Assembly (NCBI GenBank): GCA_001797815.1
Contig: MGQK01000029.1
Span: 303-5,850 of the forward strand
Reading direction: 5' to 3'
DNA length: 5,548 bases
Source of the DNA: Deltaproteobacteria bacterium RBG_13_61_14
GTDB lineage: Bacteria; RBG-13-61-14
Position numbers and translations under genes: made by a program. Shown piece by piece: positions 4,801-5,548 of the stretch (position 1 is the stretch's first letter; the number at the start of each line of letters is the position of its first letter). Under the pieces are notes generated by a model. That model saw nothing but the letters and a program-made list of their open reading frames with translations, was not told the origin of the DNA and ran no database searches.

Positions 4801-5548
4801 CCTCACCGTGGAAATCTGCGGCAGCGCCGGCGACGGCACCCTGGCCGCGGGAGAAATCCTGACCAACACCCTGGCCTTCCAGGGGTTCCACGTCCTTTCT
4901 TTCGACTCCTACCCGGCCGAGATCCGCGGCTTTGGCAAATGCGTGGCGCACACCCGGGTCTCGGACCAGCCCGCGCAGAGCCTGAGCGGCACCGTGGATA
5001 TCCTGATCTCCCTTCTCGATAGCTACTCGATCCAGCAGATCCCCACGCTCCAGCCGGAAGCCGTGGTCCTCTTTGATAACCAGCCCCTGGCCCCGGTGCT
5101 GGACGAGCCAAAGTGCATCGCCGGCCACCTGGGGCCGGGCATGATCCTTTACGGCGTGCCCTTCCACGAACTCTCCCAACAGGCCACCGCCTCGGGCCGC
5201 TCCCGCAACATCGTGGCCCTGGGCGCCTTCGCCGCCCTGTTCGAGATGAACCTCGAGAAGTTCAGCGAGAGCCTCCGGCAAAAGTTCAAGCGCAAGCCCC
5301 GGGTGGTGGACGAGGTGGCCGCGGCCTTCAACGCCGGGGTGGACTACGTGGCCGGCAATGTGCTCAAGCTGGATGAGTTCTCCTTCCGCCGGGATCAAGA
5401 GTCGGAGACCGCTGCCTACCAACTGCTCACCGGCAATGAAGCCGCGGCCCGGGGCGCGATTGACGCCGGGTGCAAGCTCTACGCCGGCTATCCGATCACG
5501 CCCACCACCAAGATCATGGAAATCCTGTCCGAGGAACTGCCCCGGCAC
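4787..5548 (+). CDS. 2-oxoacid:acceptor oxidoreductase, fused gamma-alpha subunit (3' end beyond window)
   Basis: Part of an enzyme that oxidatively decarboxylates a 2-oxoacid to its acyl-CoA or a related product with low-potential electron transfer. The 254 residues present hold a complete gamma (PorG/KorC-type) domain, about residues 1-190. Its marks are EICGSAGDGTLAAGEILTNTL (9-29), EIRGFGKCVAHTRVSD (45-60; commonly RGG) and RSRNIVALGAFAALFE (138-153). After a linker the alpha (KorA-type) domain begins with LLTGNEAAARGAIDAGCKLY (213-232) and AGYPITPTTKIMEILSEELP (233-252), the conserved YPITP segment. Complete fusions of this kind usually run to about 600 residues, so over half is missing. 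ATG at 4787 overlaps the previous gene by 14 bases; AAGGGA lies at 4771-4776, and an in-frame TTG at 4784 is an alternative start. A beta, thiamine-diphosphate-binding subunit should follow. Substrate (2-oxoglutarate, branched-chain, aryl or other) cannot be read from this part. Confidence 0.92.
   Translation, partial: MRKIDLTVEICGSAGDGTLAAGEILTNTLAFQGFHVLSFDSYPAEIRGFGKCVAHTRVSDQPAQSLSGTVDILISLLDSYSIQQIPTLQPEAVVLFDNQPLAPVLDEPKCIAGHLGPGMILYGVPFHELSQQATASGRSRNIVALGAFAALFEMNLEKFSESLRQKFKRKPRVVDEVAAAFNAGVDYVAGNVLKLDEFSFRRDQESETAAYQLLTGNEAAARGAIDAGCKLYAGYPITPTTKIMEILSEELPRH

Noticed and set aside
3520-4869. 449-codon minus-strand open frame
   Set aside because: It spans three real plus-strand genes in antisense, has low-complexity composition and no domain motif.
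4754-5548. 264-codon minus-strand open frame at the right end
   Set aside because: It is antisense to the gamma-alpha oxidoreductase subunit, whose conserved GSAGDG and YPITP motifs are on the plus strand.

Overview
The window comes from a G+C-rich bacterium that is motile or chemosensory (MCP and CheR) and very probably anaerobic, since it encodes a 2-oxoacid:acceptor oxidoreductase of the oxygen-sensitive ferredoxin-linked type together with iron-sulfur flavoproteins. Genes have good Shine-Dalgarno sites and are tightly packed, with overlapping stop and start codons. Nothing here fixes the phylum; sulfate reducers, clostridia-like anaerobes and several candidate phyla would all fit.

Minus strand, 1-1479: a chemotaxis pair transcribed leftwards. 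A CheR-type receptor methyltransferase (556-1479) is followed, with a 4-base ATGA overlap, by a methyl-accepting chemotaxis protein (559 to beyond position 1) that has two membrane segments but almost no extracytoplasmic domain. A good sigma-70-like promoter (TTGACA, 17 bases, TAATTT) lies directly upstream of cheR.

Intergenic, 1480-1954: a divergent, apparently non-coding region. Its most distinctive content is a 100-bp element (1564-1663) with 13-bp perfect terminal inverted repeats, flanked by a 9-base direct repeat with 8 of 9 matches. This is the signature of a MITE-like insertion. It holds an internal hairpin with a duplicated arm and lies 7 bases upstream of the cheR -35 box. The remaining 280 bases carry a few dyads and a weak candidate promoter for the rightward operon.

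Plus strand, 1955-5548: a three-gene operon with 1-base and 14-base overlaps. Its genes encode (1) a 601-residue GltD-like FAD oxidoreductase with an N-terminal Fe-S region and a C-terminal two-cluster ferredoxin-like domain, (2) a 346-residue FAD-dependent pyridine-nucleotide oxidoreductase of the NirB/rubredoxin-reductase fold, and (3) the start of a fused gamma-alpha subunit of a 2-oxoacid:acceptor oxidoreductase, which runs off the right edge. A catalytic beta (thiamine diphosphate) subunit is expected just beyond the window. The likely reading is an oxidative decarboxylase for a 2-oxoacid whose electrons pass through its own Fe-S and flavin subunits, comparable in logic to NADH-dependent phenylglyoxylate dehydrogenase (PadEFGHI). 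The substrate cannot be told from the sequence. Both flavoproteins show departures from the usual pyridine-nucleotide-binding motifs, and one ferredoxin cluster motif lacks its fourth cysteine, so the electron route may be unconventional.
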